From the NCBI RefSeq assembly GCF_022538055.1, contig NZ_JAKZAM010000040.1, positions 1-35,937 on the forward strand: a DNA stretch of 35,937 nucleotides, in the 5' to 3' direction. Under the pieces are notes generated by a model that made no database searches, was not told the DNA's origin, and saw only the letters and a program-made list of their open reading frames with translations. Each line of letters begins with the position of its first letter. Within the stretch, counting starts at the first letter, position 1. This stretch comes from Cognataquiflexum nitidum (GTDB lineage: Bacteria > Bacteroidota > Bacteroidia > Cytophagales > Cyclobacteriaceae). Both the position numbers and the translations under genes were made by a program. Positions 1 through 6,866 of this stretch are shown here, in pieces.

Positions 1-289
1 ACACAGGCTAAACCCAAAAGCAGTTACCAATTAAAAAACTTGAATTCCGGTTAATTAAATAGAACCTGAGTAGTTACCAATTATCATTTTTTAAAATAAA
101 TAACCCTCTACTATCAAATATTGCAAAATTGAGCCTACAGTGGCTAATTTAGATTACTTCTTTCATTATTTTGAATATTTCAATCATTATCTCTCAGGGC
201 AATCTGTTAATTATGAAACTTTTGCTAAGTAAATTATAAGAGTTGTTATCTAAAATTCTGCAAAATTGCCATACAAATAAACATCAAAG
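1..289. other. Intergenic leader, no gene seen
   Basis: AT-rich stretch with no convincing gene. A 12-bp direct repeat, AGTTACCAATTA, occurs at 22-33 and again at 72-83. A 30-codon frame at 140-232 with a GTG start is open, but has no further support. Confidence 0.5.
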
Positions 290-601
290 ATGAAAAGATT
301 CAATCTGATTTTAATGCTGGCAATGGCTTTTGCCTTTTTCTCTTCTCCTTTAGTGTTAGCAGGGGACAAAAATAAAGAAGAGGCCAAACCCAAGATGTCT
401 GAGGCCGAAATGAAGATTTTGGTGGATAGGCTAGAAGATATAAAAACAATGGATAGGTCCCTGATGGACAGAACCGAAAAAAAAGAACTGAGATCTGAAG
501 TGCGTGAAATCAATGAAGAAATCAAAAGAAATGGAGGAGGAGTTTACCTTTCGATCGGAGCGCTTTTGCTAGTTATCATTTTATTGATTCTGTTGCTGTA
601 A
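290..601 (+). CDS. Small secreted/membrane-anchored protein, unknown function
   Basis: A 103-aa protein not assigned to a named family. Residues 1-24 look like a Sec signal peptide (basic start, hydrophobic core, ending near LVLAG). Residues 25-80 are highly charged (Lys/Glu-rich) and probably helical, possibly a short coiled coil. Residues 84-103 are an uninterrupted hydrophobic helix (VYLSIGALLLVIILLILLL) reaching the C terminus, consistent with a tail anchor in the inner membrane and a periplasmic helical part. The ATG at 290 is the only sensible start. Several other small envelope/stress genes follow on the same strand, suggesting a stress role, but that is context only. Confidence 0.75.
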   Translation: MKRFNLILMLAMAFAFFSSPLVLAGDKNKEEAKPKMSEAEMKILVDRLEDIKTMDRSLMDRTEKKELRSEVREINEEIKRNGGGVYLSIGALLLVIILLILLL

Positions 602-908
602 TCAACCTGACCATGTAGGAATATTTCTTTCTGTATTAGTTCGGGTATTTGAAATTAAAACTTCAGGAAATCATTTTGATTATAGCTTTGAAAATTTCAT
701 TTACCCGAATTATTTATTTAACAATATAGCTATTCGCTCCTTTACCGGTAACCTGGCATGCTGCTTCTAACAAGTAGGAAGTCCCAAGTCAGATGTACTG
801 TACATTTCAGTTAGTTGGTTAGAATCATTTGGAATTTCCATTTTTCTGTAATCAATCAGCATACATATGTTTAACAAACTCTTAATTTAATCCTTAACAA
901 CCAAAACC
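602..908. other. Intergenic region carrying one copy of a short dispersed repeat
   Basis: No gene seen. About 32 bp at 723-755 closely resembles 6593-6625 (shared core CTTTACCGGT preceded by AATATAGCTAT). A TATGTTTA sequence at 866-873 is one mismatch from the Bacteroidota -7 consensus and lies 36 bp before the next gene, but no matching -33 element was found. Confidence 0.45.
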
Positions 909-1064
909 ATGGGAAATCTCCTTTATATTATTGCCGTCATTTTAGTTATCATCTGGGCCATAGGCTTTCTTGGCTATGGCAGCGGTGGCATCATCCACAT
1001 CCTCTTGGTCATTGCGATTGTAGTTGTTTTGCTGCGTGTCATCCGGGGAGGAAGTGGTATCTGA
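909..1064 (+). CDS. lmo0937-family (DUF5670-like) small membrane protein
   Basis: A 51-aa protein starting MGNLLYIIAVILVIIWAIGF. It has two hydrophobic helices (about residues 3-22 and 28-42) separated by a Gly-rich turn (GYGSGG), and a short basic/Gly tail ending RVIRGGSGI. This matches the lmo0937-type single-domain membrane peptides, which are widespread and often sit beside CsbD/YtxH stress genes, as here. The biochemical function of the family is unknown. The gene is short, but its codon usage and perfect two-helix layout make it convincing. It is followed by the CsbD-like gene after 132 bp. Confidence 0.85.
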   Translation: MGNLLYIIAVILVIIWAIGFLGYGSGGIIHILLVIAIVVVLLRVIRGGSGI

Positions 1065-1138
1065 TTAATTTTTGGAATTATGGCTTTTCACACGAGAAGT
1101 GAATTCTGTAAGCCTTATTGGTCACTATAAAACCCCTT

Positions 1139-1159
1139 AGGTCGGTACTTAGCCGACCT
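1139..1159 (+). promoter_or_regulatory. Perfect hairpin upstream of the CsbD-like gene
   Basis: AGGTCGG and CCGACCT form a 7-bp stem with a 7-nt loop. No strong T-run follows, so it is a weak terminator candidate for the 51-aa gene or a 5' regulatory hairpin or operator for the gene at 1197. GACCTTTG at 1155-1162 is one base from the -7 consensus. Confidence 0.4.
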
Positions 1160-1196
1160 TTGTGTATAAAAAGAATTAACCTAAACCGACAAGCAC

Positions 1197-1421
1197 ATGG
1201 AATACAAAAAAAACAGTAAAAAAGAACCTTACCAAGTCTATGGAGACTGGGGTAGACAATCTACCCACCTGCAAGAAAAATTTCCGGAACTGACAGACGA
1301 TGACCTCGAATTTGAAGAAGGAAAAGAAGATGAACTCATCAGGAGAATTGAAGTAAGGCTTAACAAAAATCACGAAGAGGTAGTCAAATTTCTCAGAATT
1401 GGCCATATGGCAACAGTCTGA
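1197..1421 (+). CDS. CsbD-like general stress protein
   Basis: A 74-aa soluble, very charged protein. Its core, a Trp-containing segment (YGDWGRQSTHLQEKFPELT) followed by DDDLEFEEGKEDELIRRIE and a Lys/Glu helix, follows the Bacteroidota CsbD layout (W...LTDDDL...GKEDELIGRLQ..LGKT.EEV). CsbD-family proteins are small, stress-induced and of unknown mechanism. It lacks a signal peptide and should be cytoplasmic. It is probably monocistronic or co-expressed with the 51-aa membrane peptide upstream, and it ends just before a strong terminator at 1471. Confidence 0.75.
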   Translation: MEYKKNSKKEPYQVYGDWGRQSTHLQEKFPELTDDDLEFEEGKEDELIRRIEVRLNKNHEEVVKFLRIGHMATV

Positions 1422-1470
1422 TTTTTTTGAAGACCCAAAGTGAGTTTAGAAACTATCCTTGGAAATATAA

Positions 1471-1504
1471 GCACAGAAATATCGTTTCTGTGCTATTTTT
1501 TTTT
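1471..1504 (+). terminator. Rho-independent terminator after the CsbD-like gene
   Basis: A perfect 9-bp stem, GCACAGAAA/TTTCTGTGC (1471-1479 with 1485-1493), with a 5-nt loop and a following run of nine T. It lies 50 bp after the stop codon. Confidence 0.9.
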
Positions 1505-2086
1505 GTCTGTACGCATTGATGCCGGTATTTTTATCATTCGATTTAATTCAGGGAAAAACACTAAAATATCCGGTACTTCTGACTTCGCTCCGATAATGGG
1601 GTATTTCCTTCTGGTGGTAAAATATTGGGTTAATGGCAAAGAATCGGATAACCATTTTTTTTCTACCTAAGGAAATTATCATTACGAGCTTTATTGCACA
1701 TTACAGAACAATTTATTGATTGGGAGCGATTAGCGGGCTTCGTGGACGATTATCCGCATCCCAAAAAAAGTCTTGTGAAGCCCAAATTGTACCAATGCGG
1801 ATTTTGATATTGATTTTTTTGAGTATCCGCAATGTTGCACAATGTGCTATATAAGGTAGTATCGAATGCGGATATTCGTCCACAGACGACATTCCACTGT
1901 CCACTGGCTGTTGAATGACCCCTCCAACAAATTATGGATTGGCTACATGCAAGAAAGCGGATACACATAATGATTTTTTTAAAATTTCAACTTTTATCAA
2001 ATAGAATGAGTAAATTACACCTACTCCGGCCACAGATTTCAGCTAATTAATTTTTTGAAAATTTAAGTTAACCAAACCTAAAGAGC
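1505..2086. other. Gene-poor, palindrome-rich region with a coding remnant
   Basis: No intact gene seen. At 1652-1807 (+) an open frame without a start contains QFIDWERLAGFVDDYPHPKK; its IDWERLAG core recurs in the broken frame at 10267. The stretch 1742-1962 contains alternating TATCCGC/GCGGATA motifs, including an 18-bp inverted pair at 1742-1759 and 1866-1883. Confidence 0.45.
1742..1883. repeat. Inverted-repeat element (about 142 bp)
   Basis: The left arm GTGGACGATTATCCGCAT (1742-1759) and the right arm 1866-1883 are inverted copies with one mismatch in 18. A smaller inverted pair, TGCGGAT near 1796 and ATCCGCA near 1824, is nested inside. It could be a MITE-like remnant or a structured RNA. 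No transposase is present. Confidence 0.5.
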
Positions 2087-2647
2087 TTGAAAATCTATAT
2101 CAAATATATGGTCAGCCTCCGCTGTAAAATGATAGTCCAAATGGAATTGGAAAAACTAGGTATTCATTTTTTAAGTCTTGACATAGGGATGGTAGATTTA
2201 AAAACCGCAATGACAAGCTTACAACATGATGAACTCGTAGTCAACCTTAAAAAAGTAGGACTAGAGTTACTTGATGATAAGAAAAGTATCCTCATTGATA
2301 AAATCAAAAATGTAATTATTGAAATGATACATTACACTGAGGAAGTACCTAAAGTCAATTATTCGGTCTATATCAGTGAAAAGCTCGCTTATGACTATAC
2401 CTATCTTTCCAATATTTTTTCAGATGTAAAGGGCATTACCATACAACAGTTTATTATTTTTCATAAAATTGAAAGAGTAAAAGAACTGATGTTGTATGAC
2501 GAGCTCAACCTGACGGAAATCTCATATAGGTTAAATTACAGCAGTGTATCACATCTTTCCAACCAGTTTAAGAAAATCACGGGACTCACTCCTTCATTTT
2601 TTAAGCAGATGAGAAAAAACCGGACTGAAAAACTTGAAAATGTATGA
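2087..2647 (+). CDS. AraC-family helix-turn-helix transcriptional regulator (small)
   Basis: A 186-aa protein. Residues 1-85 form a short N-terminal region beginning MKIYIKYMVSLRCKMIVQ, a start typical of a Bacteroidota subgroup of small AraC proteins. Residues 90-178 form the AraC double-HTH DNA-binding domain: the first helix pair is around YISEKLAYDYTYLSNIFSD, and the second half has the family signature LTEISYRLNYSSVSHLSNQF with FKKITGLTPSFFK. The chosen start is a TTG, because the conserved N terminus begins exactly there and no ATG precedes it. There is no effector domain of recognisable type. It probably regulates the neighbouring stress genes, for example the cupin 89 bp downstream; that is inference. 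Confidence 0.9.
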   Translation: MKIYIKYMVSLRCKMIVQMELEKLGIHFLSLDIGMVDLKTAMTSLQHDELVVNLKKVGLELLDDKKSILIDKIKNVIIEMIHYTEEVPKVNYSVYISEKLAYDYTYLSNIFSDVKGITIQQFIIFHKIERVKELMLYDELNLTEISYRLNYSSVSHLSNQFKKITGLTPSFFKQMRKNRTEKLENV

Positions 2648-2736
2648 TATATGTAATTTTTACCATATAAACTGCAAAATTACATCTTTAATATTGTTGA
2701 CATTTGTATCATAGCAATTGCAAAAAAGTTCAGAAG

Positions 2737-3087
2737 ATGGAAAGAAAAGGTAATTTGGAACTTGCAAAAGGATCAGAACATGTGGTCACAGAAATCATCG
2801 AGTACCTTACAGATTCAGTTGTCAGCAAAAGGATACTAAGCAAGGTCACAGGTAGCGTCACCGCTTCGGCTTTGGATGTAGGGACTCAGGTTGAGGAAAG
2901 GATTTCCCATTTTGACAATTACATACAGATCATTGATGGTAGTGCAGAGCTAACGATAGATATCGAAAAATTCACACTCACTCGTGGACAGGGTATCATT
3001 ATTCCTGCTAACTCCAATTATATTTTCAATGCTAACAAGCAGTTTAAGATGGTGTCTACAATCATCAAGAGCGGTTACGAAGATTAA
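2737..3087 (+). CDS. Cupin-fold protein, probably without metal site
   Basis: A 116-aa protein. The ATG at 2737 (MERKGNLELAKGS) is preferred over an in-frame TTG at 2704, which would add an unlikely 11-residue lead. The cupin core runs from about residue 35 to 108: ISHFDNYIQIIDGSAELTI (motif 1 region) and LTRGQGIIIPANSNYIF (motif 2 region). The usual His/Glu metal ligands are largely missing: only one His is in motif 1, and NSNY stands where motif 2 normally has a His. A metal-dependent enzyme is therefore unlikely, and a ligand-binding or sensory role is more plausible. It probably belongs with the AraC regulator upstream. Confidence 0.8.
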   Translation: MERKGNLELAKGSEHVVTEIIEYLTDSVVSKRILSKVTGSVTASALDVGTQVEERISHFDNYIQIIDGSAELTIDIEKFTLTRGQGIIIPANSNYIFNANKQFKMVSTIIKSGYED

Positions 3088-3715
3088 CTTTTTGATTGAT
3101 TTCAGATTATTTATTTGTAGGTCAGCGACAAGCTTTGTTAGGTCACTGTTACTTTAGAGGTAAACATTGATCTTAGGCTATTTTTCTTTCGGTGGAATTT
3201 GTTTGGGTGAATTAAATGAGACCGATGCTTGCAGACAAATAGAAAATCACATTTTTTAATTTTACTTTTTTTAGAGTAATCTCAACATGGGATTACCGAT
3301 AATCTATAAAATGTTTAAAAGTTTTATTAGGGCTTATAAAATGGTAAGAAAGGCAGGTCAACCTGTCTTTTCTTTTTTATACCCTGACCAAGATTTGCTC
3401 GTATTCAGGACGATACCCATATCTCTTCAAATATTCTGGGATTTTCTTCTTCAATGTTTGTGTCCCCAATGGCAGCTTTCTTCAATTTTGTCCCAACCTC
3501 TAAAAAAGGACATAGAAGAACGTGAAGACAAGTACTTTTGCGGACACACTATCCTTAACCTCCCAATAGGTTTGTGCCTTGAATATTCCTCATTTTTGAA
3601 TTATCCATTCTTTAACCGCTGAGGTTTTTTTTTGGTTTTACCTCACTTTTTCCCCAATAAGTAATATCTGTAAGCTTTATAGTATAATCTATAATTATAA
3701 AAAAACCACTAAGCC
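3088..3715. other. Intergenic region with terminator, no gene
   Basis: An open frame at 3287-3622 exists but is crossed by a strong hairpin terminator at 3349 and has a non-protein-like composition, so no gene is called. A short TGAGGT/ACCTCA hairpin near 3620-3645 is followed by a pyrimidine tract. Confidence 0.6.
3349..3377 (+). terminator. Hairpin terminator
   Basis: The stem AAAGGCAGGT/ACCTGTCTTT (3349-3358 with 3361-3370, one G-U pair, very tight loop) is followed by a T-rich run to 3377. It may end transcripts from the cupin gene or an unannotated small RNA. Confidence 0.65.
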
Positions 3716-3723
3716 TACCTTTG
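3716..3723 (+). promoter_or_regulatory. Promoter -7 box (TACCTTTG) for the lipoprotein operon
   Basis: A perfect match to the Bacteroidota TAnnTTTG -7 box, 36 bp before the ATG at 3760. A clean TTTG -33 element is not evident. It would drive 3760, 4229 and 4513 as one unit. Confidence 0.6.
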
Positions 3724-3759
3724 ATAAAATAAAACCAACGAATATTTAACAAGAGGATT

Positions 3760-4185
3760 ATGAAAAACATCAGATCAATTACTGTATTAATTATGCTGTC
3801 GGGATTGCTTGCCTTTGGATGTGAAGACTACCCCGATGGACCGGCTGTCAGCTTGGTTCCAAAAGCGGACAGGGTAGGCAATGATTGGAAAATAGCAGAG
3901 GCATTGGATAACGGAACCAACGTTACGGCCGATTATACGAGATACGAATTGGACCTAACCGAAAGTGGTGCCGCGACCCTTACGGCACAGTATACCTTGC
4001 TGGGCATGGAATATGACTTTGTGACAAACGGAGTCTGGATATTTATGAGTGATGAAGAAAAAATCTCTTTTGATTTTGACAACAACCTAGCGGATGGAAT
4101 TTATGAAATTCTGAAGCTGGAAAGCAATGCCATGTGGCTCAAACAAGATGGCGGAACACTTGAACTGCATTTTGTCCCGAGATAA
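3760..4185 (+). CDS. Lipocalin-like lipoprotein
   Basis: A 141-aa lipoprotein. Residues 1-20 are a lipoprotein signal with lipobox LAFG-C21. The mature part alternates short polar and hydrophobic strands (YTRYELDLTESGAATLTAQY, GVWIFMSDEEKISFDF, MWLKQDGGTLELHFVP), the pattern of lipocalin-like/DUF5004-type lipoproteins of Bacteroidota. Such proteins are surface or periplasmic small barrels of unknown ligand. It heads an apparent operon: the YtxH-like gene starts 43 bp after its stop and the coiled-coil lipoprotein follows. A -7 promoter box lies just upstream. Confidence 0.75.
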   Translation: MKNIRSITVLIMLSGLLAFGCEDYPDGPAVSLVPKADRVGNDWKIAEALDNGTNVTADYTRYELDLTESGAATLTAQYTLLGMEYDFVTNGVWIFMSDEEKISFDFDNNLADGIYEILKLESNAMWLKQDGGTLELHFVPR

Positions 4186-4228
4186 AATTCCTGATTCAAA
4201 TTTTCAAACAAATTAAAAAATACGAACT

Positions 4229-4471
4229 ATGAAAATTTCAGATTCAAATCCAACTGGATTGGTAGTCAGCAGCCTGCTGATGGTCATCGGTGCAGGCGCT
4301 ATCATTGGCTTCTTTTTTCAAAAAAACAGGAATAATATAAGTAAGAAGAAAGTAAAGCAAACAGGTGAGTACCTTGCCAAAAAACTCAAGAAAGAAGGCA
4401 GGATCCTCAAAGACAAAGTAAAAAGTAGGTTAAATGCTTCCAAAACAGCTTTGGAAGAGGTTTCCAATTGA
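4229..4471 (+). CDS. YtxH-like small membrane protein
   Basis: An 80-aa protein. Residues 10-30 (TGLVVSSLLMVIGAGAIIGF) form one transmembrane helix, followed by a strongly basic amphipathic helix rich in Lys (KKKVKQTGEYLAKKLKKEG, then KDKVKSRLNASKTALEEV). One N-terminal TM followed by a charged helix is the YtxH/gas-vesicle-like small protein layout, often encoded with CsbD and lmo0937-type genes in stress islands. It lies between two lipoprotein genes with gaps of about 40 bp, so it is probably co-transcribed. The molecular function is unknown. Confidence 0.75.
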   Translation: MKISDSNPTGLVVSSLLMVIGAGAIIGFFFQKNRNNISKKKVKQTGEYLAKKLKKEGRILKDKVKSRLNASKTALEEVSN

Positions 4472-4512
4472 GATTTGATTCAAAAAATCATTCACCACTA
4501 ATTTCCAACAAG

Positions 4513-4986
4513 ATGAAAATCAAAACTAAAGTAAGCAGTTTGCTGGTAGTTACGGCGATGGCAATAGGCCTTGAAAGTTGCTCTAAGCCAATAGAGGAGA
4601 AAATGGATGATGCAGAATCTAAAGTCGAGGAAAAGCAGGTTGAGGTAGCTGAAGCCAAAGTGGACTTATACCAAGTCGCTTCTGATTCAGCCAACCAAGT
4701 CGCTGAATACCTGATGGTCACCAAAGAAAGACTAAAGGCAAATACCAAAAACCTGGAGGAGATTAAAAAAGGGTTTAGTTCCTACAAAACAGACCGTAAA
4801 CTTGCTTTTGATGAGGAGTTGGCAAGTTTGATAAACCTAAATCGGGCACTCATAGCAGTGGTCAATGATACTCCGGCCATCCGAAGTTACACCTGGAAAA
4901 ACGTCAGGTTGGAATTGAACCAACAAATGGACGATCTAGAAAAATCCATAGCAGAACTGAAGGAAAAGGTAACACTTAAACCATAG
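4513..4986 (+). CDS. Coiled-coil lipoprotein (sll1863-type stress protein-like)
   Basis: A 157-aa protein. The ATG at 4513 is chosen because it gives a clean signal (MKIKTKVSSLLVVTAMAIGL) with a lipobox-like LESC23; an upstream in-frame TTG would put 15 polar residues in front. The mature part is long alpha-helical coiled coil (EEKMDDAESKVEEKQVEVAE, KERLKANTKNLEEIKKGF, LNQQMDDLEKSIAELKEKV). This resembles the sll1863-type stress-response lipoproteins that accompany CsbD/YtxH genes. It is likely anchored to a membrane face in the periplasm. It is the last gene of the operon, and a terminator follows at 5016. Confidence 0.75.
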   Translation: MKIKTKVSSLLVVTAMAIGLESCSKPIEEKMDDAESKVEEKQVEVAEAKVDLYQVASDSANQVAEYLMVTKERLKANTKNLEEIKKGFSSYKTDRKLAFDEELASLINLNRALIAVVNDTPAIRSYTWKNVRLELNQQMDDLEKSIAELKEKVTLKP

Positions 4987-5015
4987 CAGTAATTAGTAGG
5001 GCTTAAGAACAGAAT

Positions 5016-5048
5016 TAAATGGCAGGTTTTACCGGCCATTTTTTTTGT
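5016..5048 (+). terminator. Rho-independent terminator of the stress operon
   Basis: The stem AAATGGCAGG/CCGGCCATTT (one mismatch) with loop TTTTA is followed by a T-run. It starts 30 bp after the stop of the coiled-coil lipoprotein gene. Confidence 0.85.
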
Positions 5049-5277
5049 TTCAGGAATTATCCTGATTCTTAATTATTCACTCTTTGGTGGTGAAAACCTG
5101 AAATACTGATATTTACCATTCAAGAAGCTAAAGCAGTTGGCTATTAAGATCAAGCCTACACCATGACTGGATCTCATTCACCTTTCATAATTATGGTTTT
5201 TTAATTGTCTGTATCCTCCAAAGTTTGTGTCTTCTCAAACATTCTGAATAATTCATTTTTTATTGCATCTCGCTTCT

Positions 5278-6473
5278 TTAAAAACTCTCATTTACATTGA
5301 GGTAAAAGCCTGAATTTCCTTTCTGTCCCCATCCATAGTCTGCTGTGATCGTGGTACGGTTCTGTTTGTTGATCATGACGCGAAGACCCAATCCATAGCC
5401 TGGATAAATTGTTGAAAAAGTTTCTCATTTATATCCCGGTTGCTGAAGCTTGCGGCATTTACAAAAACTGTCCCACCAAAAGTTTCCTTGTTTTTTTGAA
5501 GTGGAAAGCGGTACTCAGCTTCGGTATAGGCCATGCTTTCACCACGGAATCTGCCCTGTGCATAGGCACGCCCTGATCTACCAAACATATCCCAACCTAT
5601 GGAAGGAAGATTCATATAGGGCAGATTGCCTGTGACAAGAAAATTACCAATCCCCCAAAAAGCTATCAGGTGCCTTTTTCTTCTTTCACTCAGGTTGAAA
5701 TAATGTCTATAATCCAACAATAGCGTACTGGAAGATTGGTCTGAACCTAGGAAAGTAGGATTGACCTTGTATGAAATGAGTGCGAAGTTTTTTTCATAGG
5801 GAGAAACAGCAATGTCTCTGTTTTCCATAATGGCATTTAAAGTAATTCCTGAAAGGGTGTACCTTTCTGTTGAAAATCCACGGGCAAGGTTATATTCGTC
5901 GTGGGAAAACTCTAAAGTAGGAGGGTTTTCTTCGTTTGTAAAACTATTGATCTTGGAGTGAAGGTCAAAATGATACCCCATGCCAAGGTAAAAATTTGAC
6001 TCACCAATTTTTCGGAGTACAGTTTCATAAAATCTGATCAAACTAAAATCCATCTGTTGTTCTCCACGCCAAACTCCCGCTCGGGTAGGATCTTCTTCGG
6101 GTATGTTAGGTGCACTGCTTCCCAATCCAAATGTTGGCTGTGAGGTAATGAAATACCGCCAATCGCCTACCAGTATCCATTTGTTTTTATCTAGGAATAT
6201 ATTACTCCTCGAACTGAAGATCCATTGTTTTTTGGTGGTATAAAGAAAATTGCCTACAAGGTTAGACAACTTGGTGTCCGCAGGATTTCCCATATACCAA
6301 GTAGCAGAAGGGGCAAGGCCAAACATCCATCCATTGGCCGGATTGGAGCCTACAGCAGGGAGGGGTACCCACTTGAGGTTATTGATTTTGTTTGATTTGT
6401 AAATAGTGGAGTCCTGCGCATCTACATCAAGCAGAATAGCAAAAAATGCCAAAGTTAGAATTACAATCTTCAT
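5278..6473 (-). pseudogene. BamA/TamA-like outer-membrane barrel, frameshifted near its C terminus
   Basis: The main frame (5373-6473, 366 aa) starts with a signal peptide (MKIVILTLAFFAILLDVDAQ) and has the bacterial surface antigen/Omp85-type barrel pattern of repeated amphipathic strands, e.g. NGWMFGLAPSATWYMGNP, YRHYFNLSERRKRHL and the late LPSIGWDMFGRSGRAYAQGR. It is clearly paralogous to the intact protein at 14361. The frame ends abnormally (FIQAMDWVFAS). Shifting frame at about 5400-5404 (one base missing) restores GYGLGLRVMINKQNRTT and ends GFYLNVNESF at 5278, matching the paralog's end (GLFVNLNEYF). As written, the protein lacks its last strands, including the C-terminal aromatic needed for barrel insertion. 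It could be a true mutation, a phase-variable state or a sequencing error. A CAAATATA (reverse-strand TATATTTG) -7 box lies at 6518. Confidence 0.85.
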
Positions 6474-6866
6474 GTTCGCTTGAATTTGAGTTGTTGGATG
6501 GTTTTTAACCCTATATTCAAATATAATATATTTGCTTTAGGAAGTATCAGGCTTGTCCGATGGAAAATGAAAGGTAAATTCTATAAAAAATGAATATAGC
6601 TATAGGCTTCTTTACCGGTCACCCTGTATTTTATTTCACCGAAAACCGATCCGGTAATAAAACGGTGTAACGGGGATTTCAACCCGCAGACAAGGTTTAA
6701 AATGGATATCTCATCTAGTGGCATAGTTATATACATAGATTAAAATAAACTTACTTTTTTGTTGAATAAATGTGAAAGGCAATGGAAAACTTTGATTCAA
6801 TGCGGTGTCTCATTATCCGAAATAAAACCAATTCTTTTTTATGAGTAAGGAATTCAAATGGGTGAA
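6474..6866. other. Intergenic region with promoter box and dispersed repeat copy
   Basis: No gene seen. 6518-6525 is a minus-strand -7 box (TATATTTG) 45 bp before the barrel gene. 6593-6625 is the second copy of the short repeat found at 723-755. The rest is AT-rich. Confidence 0.5.

Noticed and set aside
140..232. 30-codon plus-strand frame (GTG start)
   Set aside because: Too short and unsupported.
1440..1670. 76-codon plus-strand open frame
   Set aside because: It reads across the strong terminator at 1471-1504 and has no family resemblance.
1713..1968. Two overlapping minus-strand open frames (63 and 72 codons)
   Set aside because: They are frames through the inverted-repeat region; openness is explained by repeated motifs and there is no promoter or homology.
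2704..2736. TTG start of the cupin gene
   Set aside because: The 11 extra residues do not match the fold, and an ATG at 2737 gives a normal cupin start.
3287..3622. 111-codon plus-strand open frame
   Set aside because: A hairpin terminator lies inside it and its composition is not protein-like.
5373..5405. The stop at 5373 as the natural end of the barrel gene
   Set aside because: A one-base shift restores homology to the paralog's end through 5278, so a frameshift is more likely.
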